The notes: generated by a model from the sequence alone, not told the origin. A DNA stretch of 64,000 nt from Planctomycetia bacterium (GCA_021413845.1 JAIOPP010000156.1:1-64000), one strand, 5' to 3'. Numbered from the stretch's first letter, positions 35,494 to 45,491 are shown. Program-made: numbers and translations.

Positions 35494-35970
35494 ATGCTCG
35501 TGATTCGTGATGCAACCTCGGCCGACGCTTCGAGGATCGTCGACTTCAATAGTCGGATGGCGTGGGAAACCGAGCATAAACGGCTCGACCCTGTGATCTT
35601 ACAAGCCGGCGTCGACGCGGCGTTGCGGCAACCGCTGTATGCGCGGTACTTCGTTGCCGAGAGTTCGGCTACAGACCAGCCCGAACTCATCGGGCAGTTG
35701 ATGATCACTTACGAATGGAGCGATTGGCGCAACGGGCTATTTTGGTGGATCCAGAGCGTGTACGTGCGCGAAGAAAATCGCCGAAGCGGAGTGTTCCGGA
35801 TGTTGCTCGACCATGTCGCAATGCTGGCCCGAGAAACGCCGGGCACTTGCGGGCTACGGCTCTACGTCGAGCATGAAAACCAGGCTGCGATTAAGACCTA
35901 TGAGCGCCTCGGCTTTGCGGCCAGCGGCCATGTGCTCTACGAAATCGATTGGTCGCAGCAGTCGCGCTGA
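35494..35970 (+). CDS. GNAT-family N-acetyltransferase
   Basis: The 158-residue cytoplasmic protein has a GNAT fold. The N-terminal strand-helix VIRDATSADASRIVDF, the beta4 segment FWWIQSVYVREENRRSGVF containing the acetyl-CoA pyrophosphate loop (RRSGVF), and the C-terminal NQAAIKTYERLGF are typical. The acceptor is unknown. The GTG at 35461 is an alternative start; ATG 35494 is preferred because it aligns with the family N-terminus and has GAGG upstream. It is convergent with yacG, with only 4 nt between the stops. Confidence 0.85.
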   Translation: MLVIRDATSADASRIVDFNSRMAWETEHKRLDPVILQAGVDAALRQPLYARYFVAESSATDQPELIGQLMITYEWSDWRNGLFWWIQSVYVREENRRSGVFRMLLDHVAMLARETPGTCGLRLYVEHENQAAIKTYERLGFAASGHVLYEIDWSQQSR

Positions 35971-35974
35971 ATCG

Positions 35975-36187
35975 CTATTCGGATTCGTCGGCCGCTTCCG
36001 ATGCTTCGCCGGTTTGGTTTTCGTCGGCTTCGTTTTCGTCGTCGGTGCGAGTCGTCGGGAACGAATACCGTTCGCCGAGCCACCGGCCGAGATCGAGTTG
36101 CTGGCAGCGAACGCTACAGAACGGCATCGTCGCCGACGCCGTCGACTCGAACTTCTTGCGACAGATTCCGCACGTAACGAGAGGCAT
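35975..36187 (-). CDS. yacG: DNA gyrase inhibitor YacG-type zinc protein
   Basis: This 70-residue protein has a YacG zinc-binding module: CGIC near the start and CSVRC about 15 residues later, followed by QQLDLGRWLGERYSFP, the family's conserved block. YacG binds one zinc and in E. coli inhibits gyrase. The tail is acidic (DDENEADENQTGEASEAADE). It is the last gene of the dnaJ-grpE-fmdB-yacG run. Confidence 0.85.
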   Translation of the reverse strand: MPLVTCGICRKKFESTASATMPFCSVRCQQLDLGRWLGERYSFPTTRTDDENEADENQTGEASEAADESE

Positions 36188-36243
36188 GGAAACGGGGTCA
36201 GCAAAATAAATGCGATGTACGCGAAACGGAATTACTATCTGAA

Positions 36244-36573
36244 CTACTTGTCGCCGCCACCGGAGCTCTTACCGGAATCGCTTTTGCCCGAATCACTCTT
36301 GCCGGAGGAGCCGCCGCTCGACGAACTTCCTCCGGACGAGTCCGACGAGCCGGCCGCCTTGTCCGCGGCTGCGCTCTTCTTATACGAATCGCTGCGGTAG
36401 TCGGTTTGATAGAAGCCGGAACCTTTGAAGACTATCGCTCCCCCGGCGCCGAACAAGCGACGAAGCTTCTTCTTTTTGCACTTCGGGCATTTCGTCAGCG
36501 GCTCGTCTTTCATCGCTTGAAATTCTTCGAACTTGTGGTCGCAGGCGTCGCAAACGTAGTCGTAGGTCGGCAT
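36244..36573 (-). CDS. FmdB-family zinc ribbon protein with Ser/Gly/Lys tail
   Basis: The 109-residue product has an N-terminal zinc ribbon typical of FmdB regulatory-type proteins: MPTYDYVCDACDHKFEEFQ with CDAC, then KCPKCKKKKLRRLFG with CPKC. The C-terminal third is low-complexity (repeated SGKSDSGKS), probably disordered. FmdB-like proteins are poorly understood. The ATG at 36573 matches the family start; the longer frame to 36627 is not conserved-looking. The gene lies between grpE and yacG. Confidence 0.83.
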   Translation of the reverse strand: MPTYDYVCDACDHKFEEFQAMKDEPLTKCPKCKKKKLRRLFGAGGAIVFKGSGFYQTDYRSDSYKKSAAADKAAGSSDSSGGSSSSGGSSGKSDSGKSDSGKSSGGGDK

Positions 36574-36642
36574 GGCGAGCTTTCGGAAGAGCGATAAAAA
36601 CAAGGGAGATCGGGGCTGGAACTTCACACACCGGCGGAACGG

Positions 36643-37176
36643 CTAAGCGTTCGGCGGCGAGCTCGAAACGATCACTTGCGACGGCCGCACGACCCGATCA
36701 TGCAACTGATACCCTTCTTGAGCGACCATGACGACCGTGTTCGGCGGATATTCGTCGGTCGGCTGTTGCATGATGGCCGCATGCACGTTCGGATCGAACG
36801 GCTTCCCTTGCGCTTCGATCTTTACGGTGTGGTGACGAGCCAAGATCGCTTCGAGTTGCTGCGCGACGAGCTTCACGCCGGTAAGCAGGCTTGAAGCATC
36901 GGCGCTTTTTTCGGCGGCAGTGAGCGCGCGGCCGATGTTGTCGACGACGGGCAGCAAGTCGGTGACGAGCGGCATCAAGGCATAGCGGCGCTCATCGTCC
37001 ATCTCTTTGCGCAGCCGCTTGCGCACGTTGTCCAACTCCGCTTGCGCGCGTAGCGCACGGTCTTTGGCTTCGTTGGCTTCGGCCGCAAGCTGGGCGATGC
37101 GCACATCGACCGGCGCTTCGTCGGTTTCCGCGTCGTCGTTGCGTGTATCTTTATTGATTTTTATTTCCTCGTTCAT
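36643..37176 (-). CDS. grpE: Nucleotide exchange factor GrpE
   Basis: The 177-residue product is the DnaK co-chaperone GrpE. A long N-terminal coiled coil (about 30-95; ALRAQAELDNVRKRLRKEMD) leads into the beta-wing domain with the conserved LPVVDNIGRAL, PFDPNVHAAIM and VMVAQEGYQLHDRVVRPSQV. It releases ADP from DnaK. It starts 8 nt after the dnaJ stop, so the two are cotranscribed. No dnaK is in the window. Confidence 0.95.
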   Translation of the reverse strand: MNEEIKINKDTRNDDAETDEAPVDVRIAQLAAEANEAKDRALRAQAELDNVRKRLRKEMDDERRYALMPLVTDLLPVVDNIGRALTAAEKSADASSLLTGVKLVAQQLEAILARHHTVKIEAQGKPFDPNVHAAIMQQPTDEYPPNTVVMVAQEGYQLHDRVVRPSQVIVSSSPPNA

Positions 37177-37184
37177 GGCAGGTC

Positions 37185-38333
37185 TTATTCCTCGCTAGCT
37201 TCGTCGCCCGTGATGTAGTCTTTCAGCTTGTCGAAAAAGCTCTTTCGTTGCGGACTGACGTTCGACTTCTCTTCCTCGGCCAACTCACGCAACAGTTGTT
37301 CCTGACGCTTCGTGAGTTTCGCAGGGATTTCGACTTGGATTTGCACCAACAGGTCTCCCTTGCCGCGCACGCGAGGGTCGGGCATTCCTTTTCCCTTGAG
37401 ACGAAACACCGCGCCGGGTTGGGTGCCGGCGGGAATCTTCAAGTCGTCGCGTCCGTCGAGCGTCGGCACTTCGATAGTCGCCCCGAGTGCGGCTTGCGAA
37501 TAGCTCACCGGCATCGCACATATCAGGTTCTGGCCGTCCCGTTGAAACAGCGAATGCTCGCGCACCGTAATGAAGCAGTAGCAATCGCCGGCAGGTCCGT
37601 TGCCGGGGCTCGGATCTCCCTCGCCTGAGATGCGGAGGCGAGTTCCGTTGTCGACTCCCGCGGGAATCTGCACCTCGCGCGTAACCCGTTCGATCACGTA
37701 CCCTTCGCCGCGACACTCGCCGCAAGGATCGCTGACGATCGTTCCGGCTCCGTGGCAAGAAGGGCAAGTCGTCTGTACGCGGAAGATACCGGTCGATTGA
37801 ATGACTTGCCCTTTGCCGGCGCAATAGCGGCACGTCTCGGGCTTACTTCCTTTGCGAGCGCCGGTGCCGTGGCAGTCGTCGCACTTCGCATGGCGCGAGA
37901 TTTGAATATCTTTTTTACAGCCGCGGGCCGCTTCGCGCAGATCGAGGGTCACATCCGCACGAACGTCGCCCCCTTGCTGCGTTCGTCTTCCGCCGCGGCT
38001 CCGGCCTCCACCGCTCGCGCCGCCGAACATATCGCCGAAGATCCCGCCGAACGCTTCGAAGATGTCGTTGACGTCGCCGAAATGGGGCGAGCCTCCTTGA
38101 GGCCCATCGACTCCGGCATGTCCTAAGCGATCGTATCGGCCGCGCTTATCTTTATCGCTCAGGACTTCGTAAGCTTCGGCTGCTTCCTTGAAACGACCGA
38201 CCGCTTCGCTGTCGCCGGGATTCTTATCCGGATGAAACTTGATCGCACACTTACGATAAGCGGCCGAGATCTCGCCGTCGGACGCCGTACGCGTGAGTTC
38301 CAAGACTTCGTAATAACAGCGTTTCGTCGCCAT
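37185..38333 (-). CDS. dnaJ: Chaperone protein DnaJ
   Basis: The product is 382 residues. The J domain (1-70) has the HPD motif in FHPDKNPGDSEA. A Gly/Phe-rich stretch (GGIFGDMFGGASGGGRSRGG) follows, then four CxxCxGxG zinc motifs (CDDCHGTG, CRYCAGKG, CPSCHGAG, CGECRGEG) and the C-terminal substrate-binding beta domains. It stimulates DnaK ATPase and binds unfolded protein in the cytoplasm. J-domain residues 1-8 (MATKRCYY) differ slightly from the usual MxKxDYYE pattern. It is the first gene of the run with grpE; no strong Shine-Dalgarno precedes it. Confidence 0.95.
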   Translation of the reverse strand: MATKRCYYEVLELTRTASDGEISAAYRKCAIKFHPDKNPGDSEAVGRFKEAAEAYEVLSDKDKRGRYDRLGHAGVDGPQGGSPHFGDVNDIFEAFGGIFGDMFGGASGGGRSRGGRRTQQGGDVRADVTLDLREAARGCKKDIQISRHAKCDDCHGTGARKGSKPETCRYCAGKGQVIQSTGIFRVQTTCPSCHGAGTIVSDPCGECRGEGYVIERVTREVQIPAGVDNGTRLRISGEGDPSPGNGPAGDCYCFITVREHSLFQRDGQNLICAMPVSYSQAALGATIEVPTLDGRDDLKIPAGTQPGAVFRLKGKGMPDPRVRGKGDLLVQIQVEIPAKLTKRQEQLLRELAEEEKSNVSPQRKSFFDKLKDYITGDEASEE

Positions 38334-38377
38334 AATCTACTTTTACCGTTCGCGAAACGAGCCGTCCATGATGGCGA

Positions 38378-38413
38378 AACGGGTCGCTTCCATCATGATG
38401 AAAGCGACCCGTT
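38378..38413 (-). terminator. Hairpin between groEL1 and dnaJ, candidate terminator
   Basis: A 12-bp perfect stem AACGGGTCGCTT / AAGCGACCCGTT (38378-38389 with 38402-38413) has a 12-nt loop that is itself partly self-complementary. It lies 68 nt past the groEL1 stop and 45 nt before dnaJ. The trailing T run on the minus strand is short (GTTTCG), so termination may be partial. Confidence 0.5.
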
Positions 38414-38480
38414 CACAGCCTACGATAATGCGCGACGCGGAGTCGCGGGTTTCCATTTTTTCCGACCGATCGACATTCGC

Positions 38481-40097
38481 CTAGCGAACCGAACCTTCGA
38501 TCTTCGTCTTCTTATCTTCCTTGTCGAAGTTCGTCACCAAAGCCTCGGTGGTGAGCATCAAAGCCGAGATGCTCGCCGCGTTGCTCAGGGCACTACGAAC
38601 GACCTTCAACGGGTCGATGATGCCGGCCTTGAACATGTCGACATACTCGCCCTTGTTGGCGTCGTAGCCGATGTTCTGAGCCTTTTGGCTCACTTCATCG
38701 ACGATCACGGAACCGTCGATCCCGCAGTTGTCGGCGATTTGCTTCATCGGAGCCGAGAGGCAATGCAGAATGATATCTACACCGATCCGCTCATCTCCCT
38801 TGGCCGCAGCACGAGCCTTTTCAACGGCCGGAGCACAACGGACGAGAGCGACCCCGCCGCCCGGCAGAATTCCTTCTTCGACGGCCGCACGCGTAGCATG
38901 CAGAGCGTCTTCGACGCGGGCCTTCTTTTGCTTCATGTCGGCTTCGCTATTCGCACCGACCGAGATAATGGCGACGCCTCCGGTAAGCTTGGCGAGCCGC
39001 TCTTGGAACTTCTCGCGATCGTATTCGCTTTCGGTGGCTTCGATCTGATTGCGAATCTGTTGGATGCGCGTTTGAATGTCGGCCGGCTTGCCCGAGCCTT
39101 GTACGATCGTGGTGTCGTTCTTGTCGATCGTGATTTGCTTGGCGCGACCGAGGTGAGCAAGCTCGACGCTTTCGAGCTTGATGCCGAGGTCTTCGCTGAC
39201 GAACGTGCCGCCGGTCAGCGTGGCGATATCGGCCAGCATCGCCTTACGACGATCGCCGAAGCCCGGAGCCTTGACCGCACAGATGTTCAACACGCCGCGC
39301 AGCTTGTTCACGACCAAAGCGGCGAGGGCATCCCCTTCGACGTCTTCGGCGATGATCAAGAGGGGCTTGCCCGAGGTGCTGATCTTTTCCAAGATCGGCA
39401 CCAGATCGCGAATGTTCGAGATCTTCTTTTCGTAGAGCAAAATGTAGGCGTCGTTGAGTTCGCAATCCATCTCGGCCGGACGATTGACGAAGTACGGCGA
39501 GATGAACCCCTTATCGAACTGCATTCCCTCGACGAGTTCCTTAGTGGTATCCGTTCCCTTGCCTTCTTCGACCGTGATCACGCCGTCTTTACCGACCTTC
39601 TCCATGACGTCAGCCAACAGATCGCCGATTTCCTTGTCGTTGTTGGCGCTGATCGCACCGATTTGGGCGATCTCAGCCTTACTTGAAACCGGCTTGGCGA
39701 TCGATTGCAGATAAGCCACGGCGGCGTCGACGGCCTTGTCGATCCCGCGACGAATCGCAGTCGGATTGCTGCCGGCCACGATGTTACGGAGACCTTCTTT
39801 GAAGATCGCGCGAGCGAGGACCGTCGCGGTCGTCGTGCCGTCGCCGGCGATGTCGGATGTCTTCGAAGCGACTTCGTTCACGAGCTTAGCGCCCATGTTT
39901 TCGAAGCGATCTTCCAAGTCGATTTCCTTGCTGACGGTCACGCCGTCTTTCGTCACGGTCGGACCGCCGAACGATTTGTCGATGATGACGTTGCGGCCGG
40001 TCGGGCCCATCGTCACAGCCACGGCGTTGGCTAACTTTTCCACGCCTTTAAGCATCTTGGCGCGGGCCAGATCGTCGAAGAGCAACTGCTTTGCCAC
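38481..40097 (-). CDS. groEL: Chaperonin GroEL, paralogue 1 (no Gly-Met tail)
   Basis: The 538-residue 60-kDa chaperonin starts at GTG 40097 (AGGAAC upstream). Hallmarks are the ATP-binding GPTGRNVII and [27 protein letters not shown] near residue 87, and the apical/intermediate segments [12 protein letters not shown] and [13 protein letters not shown]. The C-terminus ends EGSVR without the usual GGM repeats, so the cavity floor tail is missing. It follows groES on the same strand after a 232-nt spacer with repeats. In bacteria with several GroELs the tail-less form is often specialised. Confidence 0.95.
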   Translation of the reverse strand: MAKQLLFDDLARAKMLKGVEKLANAVAVTMGPTGRNVIIDKSFGGPTVTKDGVTVSKEIDLEDRFENMGAKLVNEVASKTSDIAGDGTTTATVLARAIFKEGLRNIVAGSNPTAIRRGIDKAVDAAVAYLQSIAKPVSSKAEIAQIGAISANNDKEIGDLLADVMEKVGKDGVITVEEGKGTDTTKELVEGMQFDKGFISPYFVNRPAEMDCELNDAYILLYEKKISNIRDLVPILEKISTSGKPLLIIAEDVEGDALAALVVNKLRGVLNICAVKAPGFGDRRKAMLADIATLTGGTFVSEDLGIKLESVELAHLGRAKQITIDKNDTTIVQGSGKPADIQTRIQQIRNQIEATESEYDREKFQERLAKLTGGVAIISVGANSEADMKQKKARVEDALHATRAAVEEGILPGGGVALVRCAPAVEKARAAAKGDERIGVDIILHCLSAPMKQIADNCGIDGSVIVDEVSQKAQNIGYDANKGEYVDMFKAGIIDPLKVVRSALSNAASISALMLTTEALVTNFDKEDKKTKIEGSVR

Positions 40098-40180
40098 GGG
40101 ATAGTTCCTATTGGATCGGTGTTGTGTTTTTGTGATGCGAGGTCGCGTGCAAGACCGCCATACTTCGGCGATCGAACTGC

Positions 40181-40320
40181 GGAATGACGAATGTCGAATT
40201 TCTAATGACGAAAGAATGACGAAGCACGAATGACGAATAGCGTCCTTCGCGGCTTCCAATTCACTTTTTCGGGCTTCGACATTCGTACTTCTTTTGTCAT
40301 TCGAATTTCGTCATTCGAGT
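40181..40320. repeat. GAATGACGAA-type repeat array forming an imperfect inverted repeat
   Basis: Between groES and groEL1, GAATGACGAA-like units recur at about 40182, 40204, 40214 and 40228. The reverse-complement form (TTCGACATTCGTA, TTTGTCATTCGAATTTCGTC) is at 40275-40318. The arms can pair into a long imperfect hairpin. The sequence is AT-richer than its surroundings and non-coding, similar in style to dispersed planctomycete intergenic repeats. Confidence 0.6.
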
Positions 40321-40329
40321 TTTTAGTCT

Positions 40330-40626
40330 CTAGATGACCTTCGCGAGAATGTCGTTCTCACGCAGGATCTTGACTTCGCGTCCTTCGACTTCGATCTCGG
40401 TGCCCGAGTATTTGCCGTAAATCACTTCGTCGCCGACGGCGACGCTCAGCGTGCCGCGGTCGCCGCTATCGAGCAACTTGCCCGGACCGACTGCCACGAC
40501 CTTGCCACGTTGCGGCTTCTCTTTGGCGGCGTCCGGCAACACGATGCCGCCGGCCGTGACTTGTTCGGCCTCTTGCGGTTCGACGACGACACGATCATCC
40601 AGCGGACGAAGATTGACTTTAGCCAT
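40330..40626 (-). CDS. groES: Co-chaperonin GroES
   Basis: The 98-residue GroES starts at ATG 40626 ([17 protein letters not shown]), with AAGGAA upstream; a TTG nine bases earlier is an alternative. The mobile loop (about 17-33, [17 protein letters not shown]) carries the GIVLP-type contact for GroEL. The roof and barrel strands ([18 protein letters not shown]) are canonical. It caps the GroEL ring. It lies 82 nt after groEL2 and ahead of groEL1, so it may serve both. Confidence 0.95.
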   Translation of the reverse strand: MAKVNLRPLDDRVVVEPQEAEQVTAGGIVLPDAAKEKPQRGKVVAVGPGKLLDSGDRGTLSVAVGDEVIYGKYSGTEIEVEGREVKILRENDILAKVI

Positions 40627-40708
40627 GTGATTCAATTCCTTATTGATGCTGCTGTTATTTTTAGTTTGCGTTGAGATTCAAAGGAGCTCGGAGTCGGCGA
40701 ACAAACAC

Positions 40709-42403
40709 TTACATGCCCATTCCCATGCCACCCATTCCGCCCATGCCACCCATGTCCATTCCGCCCATGCCGCCGCCACCGCCGTGGTGATCGTGGCCGC
40801 CGTGGTCGTCGCCATCGTCGTCTTTCGGAATGTCGGTGATCAGCGATTCGGTCGTGAGCAAGAGGGAGGCGACGCTCGCGGCGTTTTGCAACGCGGTGCG
40901 AACGACCTTAGCCGGATCGACGATGCCTGCCGCGATGAGGTCGCAATAGACGTTCTTGTCGGCATCGTAGCCTTCGTTCTTCCCCTTGAGCTGACGAACG
41001 CGGTTGACGACCACGCCGCCGTCCAGACCGGCGTTTTGCGCGATGCAACGGAGCGGGTTGTCGAGCACATTGCGAATGATCTTCGCACCGAGGCCGGCAT
41101 CTCCTTCGAGCTTCAAAGCGTCGATCGCCTTCTCGCAACGGAGCAAGGCTACGCCGCCGCCGGGAACGATTCCTTCTTCCAGCGCGGCCTTCACGGCGCA
41201 CTTGGCGTCTTCGAGCAACGCTTTGCGTTCCTTCATTTCGGTTTCGGTAACGGCACCGCAATTGATCTGAGCCACGCCGCCGGCGAGCTTCGCGAGCCGC
41301 TCTTGGAGCTTCTCACGATCGTATTCGCTGTCGGTCACGGTGATCTCGCGACGAATCTGATCGGCACGGCCTTCGATGTCGGCCTTCTTGCCGGCTCCGG
41401 AAATGACCGTCGTGTTTTCGCCGTCGATCAAAATCTTCTTGGCCCGACCGAGATCGGTGAGCTTCACGGCGTCGAGTTGAATGCCGAGATCTTTGAAGAT
41501 CGCGGTGCCGCCGGTGAGCGTGGCGAGATCGCCGAGGATCGCCTTACGACGATCGCCGTAGCCCGGCGCCTTCACGGCACAGACGTTCAAGATGCCGCGC
41601 ATCTTATTGACGACCAACGTCGCCAAGGCTTCGCCGTCGACGTCTTCGGCGATGATCAAGAGCGGCTTGCCCGACTTGCTGACCGCTTCGAGCAGCGGCA
41701 CCAAAGTCTTGACGTTCGAGATCTTGTCTTCGTAGATCAAGATCTGACAGTTCTCGAGCTCGACGGTTTGGTTGTCGGGATTCGTGACGAAGTGCGGCGA
41801 GAGGTAGCCGCGGTCGAACTGCATCCCTTCGACCACTTCGACGCTGGTCTCGGATTGCTTACCTTCTTCGACCGTGATGACGCCGTCTTTACCGACCTTG
41901 ATGAAGGCATCGGCCAAAACTTCGCCGATGGCGGAGTCGTTGTTGCCGGCGATCGTGGCGATTTGCTTGAGCTCCGACTTGTTCTTTTCGTTGATCGGAG
42001 TCGCCATCTTCTTGATCTGTTCGATCACGGCCTCGACCGCCTTGGCGATGCCGCGCGACAGGGCCATCGGGTCGGCACCGGCGGCGATCATCTTCAAACC
42101 TTCACGGAAGATCGCTTCCGAGAGGATCGTGGCGGTCGTCGTGCCGTCGCCGGCAACGTCGTTCGTCTTGCTGGCCGCTTCTTTCACAAGCCGAGCGCCC
42201 AGGTTTTCGTACGGGTCATCGAGGTCGATATCCTCGGCGACGGTGACGCCGTCTTTCGTGACCTTCGGGGAGCCCCAGCCTTTGTCGAGTACGGCGTTGC
42301 GGCCGCGAGGGCCGAGCGTGCTGCGAACGGCACGCGCCAATTTCGAGACACCGGCTAGAAGGGGCTGACGAGCGTCGTCACTAAATACCATCTGTTTTGC
42401 CAC
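40709..42403 (-). CDS. groEL: Chaperonin GroEL, paralogue 2 (His/Gly/Met tail)
   Basis: The 564-residue chaperonin starts at GTG 42403 with AGGAG 9 nt upstream. It has [53 protein letters not shown] and [13 protein letters not shown]. The C-terminus is long: an Asp/His-rich piece ([15 protein letters not shown]) followed by GGM repeats. The GGM tail is the normal GroEL form; the His-rich insert could bind metal. Its start region overlaps the 3' end of the open frame ending at 42381 by 23 nt. Confidence 0.95.
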   Translation of the reverse strand: MAKQMVFSDDARQPLLAGVSKLARAVRSTLGPRGRNAVLDKGWGSPKVTKDGVTVAEDIDLDDPYENLGARLVKEAASKTNDVAGDGTTTATILSEAIFREGLKMIAAGADPMALSRGIAKAVEAVIEQIKKMATPINEKNKSELKQIATIAGNNDSAIGEVLADAFIKVGKDGVITVEEGKQSETSVEVVEGMQFDRGYLSPHFVTNPDNQTVELENCQILIYEDKISNVKTLVPLLEAVSKSGKPLLIIAEDVDGEALATLVVNKMRGILNVCAVKAPGYGDRRKAILGDLATLTGGTAIFKDLGIQLDAVKLTDLGRAKKILIDGENTTVISGAGKKADIEGRADQIRREITVTDSEYDREKLQERLAKLAGGVAQINCGAVTETEMKERKALLEDAKCAVKAALEEGIVPGGGVALLRCEKAIDALKLEGDAGLGAKIIRNVLDNPLRCIAQNAGLDGGVVVNRVRQLKGKNEGYDADKNVYCDLIAAGIVDPAKVVRTALQNAASVASLLLTTESLITDIPKDDDGDDHGGHDHHGGGGGMGGMDMGGMGGMGGMGMGM

Positions 42404-43787
42404 AGCGGTTTTCTCCTGATGCGGACGATACGTGGTTAAATGCGGTAGATTCGATCCGTCGGAACGGGATTCCCGTAGGAACGGTGTTCGGTGCGTCGGC
42501 CATCGCCGGAAGACGAGGCGACTCATGCCTGAAGCGTCGCCGTGCCGTCTTTGGCAGGCGGAGCTTGTGACGGCACTGCTTAAATGCAAGCGTCATGCCA
42601 AAACGCTCGCGCCGCACCGCATAGTCATTCCTAGAAACGACTTGCATCGCGTCGCCGACGCTACGGTCGATGTTAAGCGGAATTCGCCTAGGAAGCGACC
42701 GTGCCATATTGGCAGCCGCTATTGAGCGCGCAGCAGCGGCTAATTTCAACAATTGAATTCGCGCTACGCCGCCCACTTTGATATCCAACGTGAGATCGCC
42801 GGCGGCCGGATCGCTAAACGCGATCGAAACCTTGCCGAGATTGCCGAGCATCTTTGCGTCGGCGACGACTCCTTCGGCCGACTTGCCGGTCGGCAAGCGA
42901 TCGACGCCGCACAGGACGAAGCGGACCTTCTGCCCTTTCTTTAGGCTACGCAAAACGTCGCCTCCCTCTTGGAAGAGCGTCATGTCGACCTTCATATCGA
43001 AGGCGGATCTGCCGGCCGTGTCTTCGGAGCCTTTGGCTTTGCCGTCGTCGATGTAGCCCGGCAGCCCGAGCTTGGCGAGCCGGGAGGTGTGGACCGCCTT
43101 CTGCTCGGCTTGAAACTTGAGCAGGCTCTCGTCGTCAAGAAACACTTCCCAACAGACTCGGTCGGAACCTTTGCCGATGCCGTGTGTCTTCGTGCGGAGC
43201 CGATCGCCGACTTTGATATCGGTAAACTTCGCGGGTTCGCCGTTCTTCCAATAGTGCGTGTCGGCGTCGGTGCCGATCACGATTCCCTTCGTGCGAATGA
43301 ACGGCTCCTTAAGCTTCGGGTCCCAATTCCCTTGCGTAACGGTAAAGGTGCCGATCTTCGGATCGATCGAGTCGACTTGATATTGCTCGCCGTGGTTTTT
43401 CAAGAAGTTCATTTCGTCTTGAATGTACGTCAGATAAATCCATTCGCCGGCTTCGTTTTCATGCAGGCGAAAGATCGCGCGCTCCCCGACGCGAAAGTCT
43501 TCCAAGTCGCCGAACGTGGCATGATGTAGAAGTTCGGCGTAAGGCATCACGATGAACTTGATGACTTCGTCGCTTCCTTCTTTGCGGAACGTGCCGGTGC
43601 GGGTCGCGAGATCCATGCTGACAAGCTCGCCCCAGGGCCGGCGCATTTTATCCGTCGGCACGATCACCTTGCCCGGCGTGATCTTCAACACCGGCTTCGC
43701 AGCAGGCTCAGCCGCAAGAGCCGAAAAACTCAGCAAAGCAAGCAACACGACGAACGACAAAATAACGAACCGAGAAAACGTCTTCAT
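42381..43787 (-). CDS. Exported protein of unknown family, C-terminus probably run-on
   Basis: The open frame is 468 residues. Residues 1-26 are a clear signal peptide ([20 protein letters not shown]). Residues 30-345 look like a genuine beta-rich protein ([55 protein letters not shown]). No family was recognised; repeated short barrels resembling an OB/SH3 type are possible. After about residue 350 the translation turns Arg-rich and irregular and runs through the leader and first codons of groEL2, so the native end is probably near 42735 and the original stop was lost. It follows the TPR lipoprotein gene, 150 nt away. Confidence 0.6.
   Translation of the reverse strand: MKTFSRFVILSFVVLLALLSFSALAAEPAAKPVLKITPGKVIVPTDKMRRPWGELVSMDLATRTGTFRKEGSDEVIKFIVMPYAELLHHATFGDLEDFRVGERAIFRLHENEAGEWIYLTYIQDEMNFLKNHGEQYQVDSIDPKIGTFTVTQGNWDPKLKEPFIRTKGIVIGTDADTHYWKNGEPAKFTDIKVGDRLRTKTHGIGKGSDRVCWEVFLDDESLLKFQAEQKAVHTSRLAKLGLPGYIDDGKAKGSEDTAGRSAFDMKVDMTLFQEGGDVLRSLKKGQKVRFVLCGVDRLPTGKSAEGVVADAKMLGNLGKVSIAFSDPAAGDLTLDIKVGGVARIQLLKLAAAARSIAAANMARSLPRRIPLNIDRSVGDAMQVVSRNDYAVRRERFGMTLAFKQCRHKLRLPKTARRRFRHESPRLPAMADAPNTVPTGIPFRRIESTAFNHVSSASGENRCGKTDGI
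42585..42601 (-). promoter_or_regulatory. Candidate sigma-54 promoter ahead of groEL2
   Basis: On the minus strand the sequence TTGGCATGACGCTTGCA matches the -24/-12 consensus TGGCAC-N5-TTGC with a single mismatch and the correct 12-nt spacing of GG to GC. It would start transcripts near 42573, about 170 nt upstream of the groEL2 GTG. No CIRCE-like dyad (TTAGCACTC-N9-GAGTGCTAA) was seen. Confidence 0.4.
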
Positions 43788-43937
43788 GGGATACGATTCG
43801 CTGGGCGGGGAAGCGAAGAATGGAAAGGCACGCGCGCAAGCGTGCGACGGCGATACACGGAAGTGTAAGCAGCCGAGCGGCTTTGCCGCAACAGGCGTGC
43901 GGCCAGCCCGACGAAAGGAGAAGGGAATGCCCTGCGA

Positions 43938-45491
43938 CTACGATCGCTCGAGCGATTCGAGGCGGAAGCGGATCGCCGCCGCTTCCTTCTTCTTTTTCGT
44001 TTCCTCGAAAAAGGCCGCTTCATTAGCAAGCGCCAACGTCAGGGACTCCCAATTCCCTTCGCTCTCGAAGCGCTCTTGGGCCGCATGCAGCCGCTGCAAA
44101 CCTTGCTGTACATCCCCCATCATCAAGTAAGCGAGTCCGAGGTCGGCTTCGGCGTCGGCTCGCTCGGGCCACTCCAATCCATCGACCGTTTCGACCGATT
44201 TGCGCAGCAAGCCGAGCCCTTGTTGAACTTGTCCGCTCTTCAAACGCAGGCTGCCCAAAAGACCCAACGCGGCACGTGCCGGAGGCGTCGTCTTTTGGCC
44301 GGCAATGCGTACCAGGATCGCCGTGGCCGCACCGTCTTGTTGCAATTGAATAAGCGACCGTGCTTGGCGAATGCGCAACCAAGTTCTGGCATCTTCATCG
44401 CGCGAAGAAGCTTCGGCCCGCTTAAACGATACCAATGCCGCTTGACCATGCGTGCGATCGAGATACCAAATGCCGATCGCGTTCCAAACCGCGGTTTCGG
44501 CGACACTCGGATCGGCACCGGCATCCGAAGCCGTGGCATTCAAGTCGACACCGGAAACCTCGGTGCCCGGCAGCGGTTCCATGAGCTGCAATTTCTTCAC
44601 GACATCGTTCGGCCAAGGAGACTCGACCGGGCGTTGATAGCCGAGCCGCTCCCACAAGACAGGATCATGAATCGGATGGTCCGAAGCGAGAAGTTGCGAG
44701 GCAACGACCACGGCTCGTTGCCAAGTCGCGGCGGCAAGCGCCGGATCACCGGCACGACGTTGCGAGTCGCTTAACAACAACAAGAGATAAGCGGATTGAT
44801 AAGTACTCACTTGCAATGCCGCAGCTACGGCCTTCTCGAATGCCGCGGCTGCCTCGCGAGGCTTGTCGTTCAAAAGCTGCGCCGTTCCTTGAAGCTGCCA
44901 AGCGTCGATCTCCAGCAACTGCGATTCGCAATCCACGGCGAGCTTGAGCAGATGTTGATTGAGAGCGTTGTCGATCTGACCTTGCGTGAGAGAATTCTTG
45001 AAACGATTGCGAGCTTCTAAATAGGTCTGATAAGGAACGGGGTTGCGCTTGCGAGCGGCATCGAGCGTCGTCCAGTTTTGCGGCGGGCCCGACGACGAGC
45101 ATTGTCGATCATGGACTTCGGCCAGCAACGACATAGCCTGACCGTTTTGCGAAGCGGAGCCGGAGCGGAGCCATTCCAGTGCGGCCTCGGGATGACGCTG
45201 AATCCAACGCGAAGCGGCGACCGTGCGATGAGCCGTCGCCAGTTCCGATACGCGCGTCGCCAGTTCTCCGGTCGTGAGGGAAACCTCTTGGCTTTCGCCG
45301 AGGCTCTGGCCGACGATATCGAACTTCGGGGTTCCCTTCGGCGCAGGCTCTGCCTTCTTCGCTTTCTCAAAGACCTCGGCCCAATCCTTCGTAGTAGCCG
45401 GCGAAAAACAACCGCTCGACACGAGCAACAGCAGCGCAGCTGTAGCCGAGAGAATCGTAGCCTTATCGTTACGCGAAAGCGAAATCATCAT
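43938..45491 (-). CDS. TPR-containing lipoprotein of the pilus/secretion cluster
   Basis: The product is 517 residues with a lipoprotein signal (LLLLVSSGC, Cys about residue 28), anchoring it to a membrane. The mature part is almost wholly alpha-helical and contains TPR-like repeats (about 190-260 and 350-500; DKPREAAAAFEKAVAAAL, GNWESLTLALANEAAFFEE). Its position directly after the secretin gene (31 nt) suggests a secretin-assembly or pilotin/PilF-like role; this is from context only. Two Met codons in tandem (45491, 45488) could be the start. Confidence 0.75.
   Translation of the reverse strand: MMISLSRNDKATILSATAALLLLVSSGCFSPATTKDWAEVFEKAKKAEPAPKGTPKFDIVGQSLGESQEVSLTTGELATRVSELATAHRTVAASRWIQRHPEAALEWLRSGSASQNGQAMSLLAEVHDRQCSSSGPPQNWTTLDAARKRNPVPYQTYLEARNRFKNSLTQGQIDNALNQHLLKLAVDCESQLLEIDAWQLQGTAQLLNDKPREAAAAFEKAVAAALQVSTYQSAYLLLLLSDSQRRAGDPALAAATWQRAVVVASQLLASDHPIHDPVLWERLGYQRPVESPWPNDVVKKLQLMEPLPGTEVSGVDLNATASDAGADPSVAETAVWNAIGIWYLDRTHGQAALVSFKRAEASSRDEDARTWLRIRQARSLIQLQQDGAATAILVRIAGQKTTPPARAALGLLGSLRLKSGQVQQGLGLLRKSVETVDGLEWPERADAEADLGLAYLMMGDVQQGLQRLHAAQERFESEGNWESLTLALANEAAFFEETKKKKEAAAIRFRLESLERS

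Noticed and set aside
40643-42358. 571-codon open frame opposite groEL2
   Set aside because: It is an antisense shadow of a certain gene. Its translation is rich in Asp/Arg/Val patterns mirroring the GroEL codons and has no domain features.
42404-42720. CIRCE/HrcA site ahead of groEL2
   Set aside because: No TTAGCACTC-N9-GAGTGCTAA dyad or close variant was found by eye.
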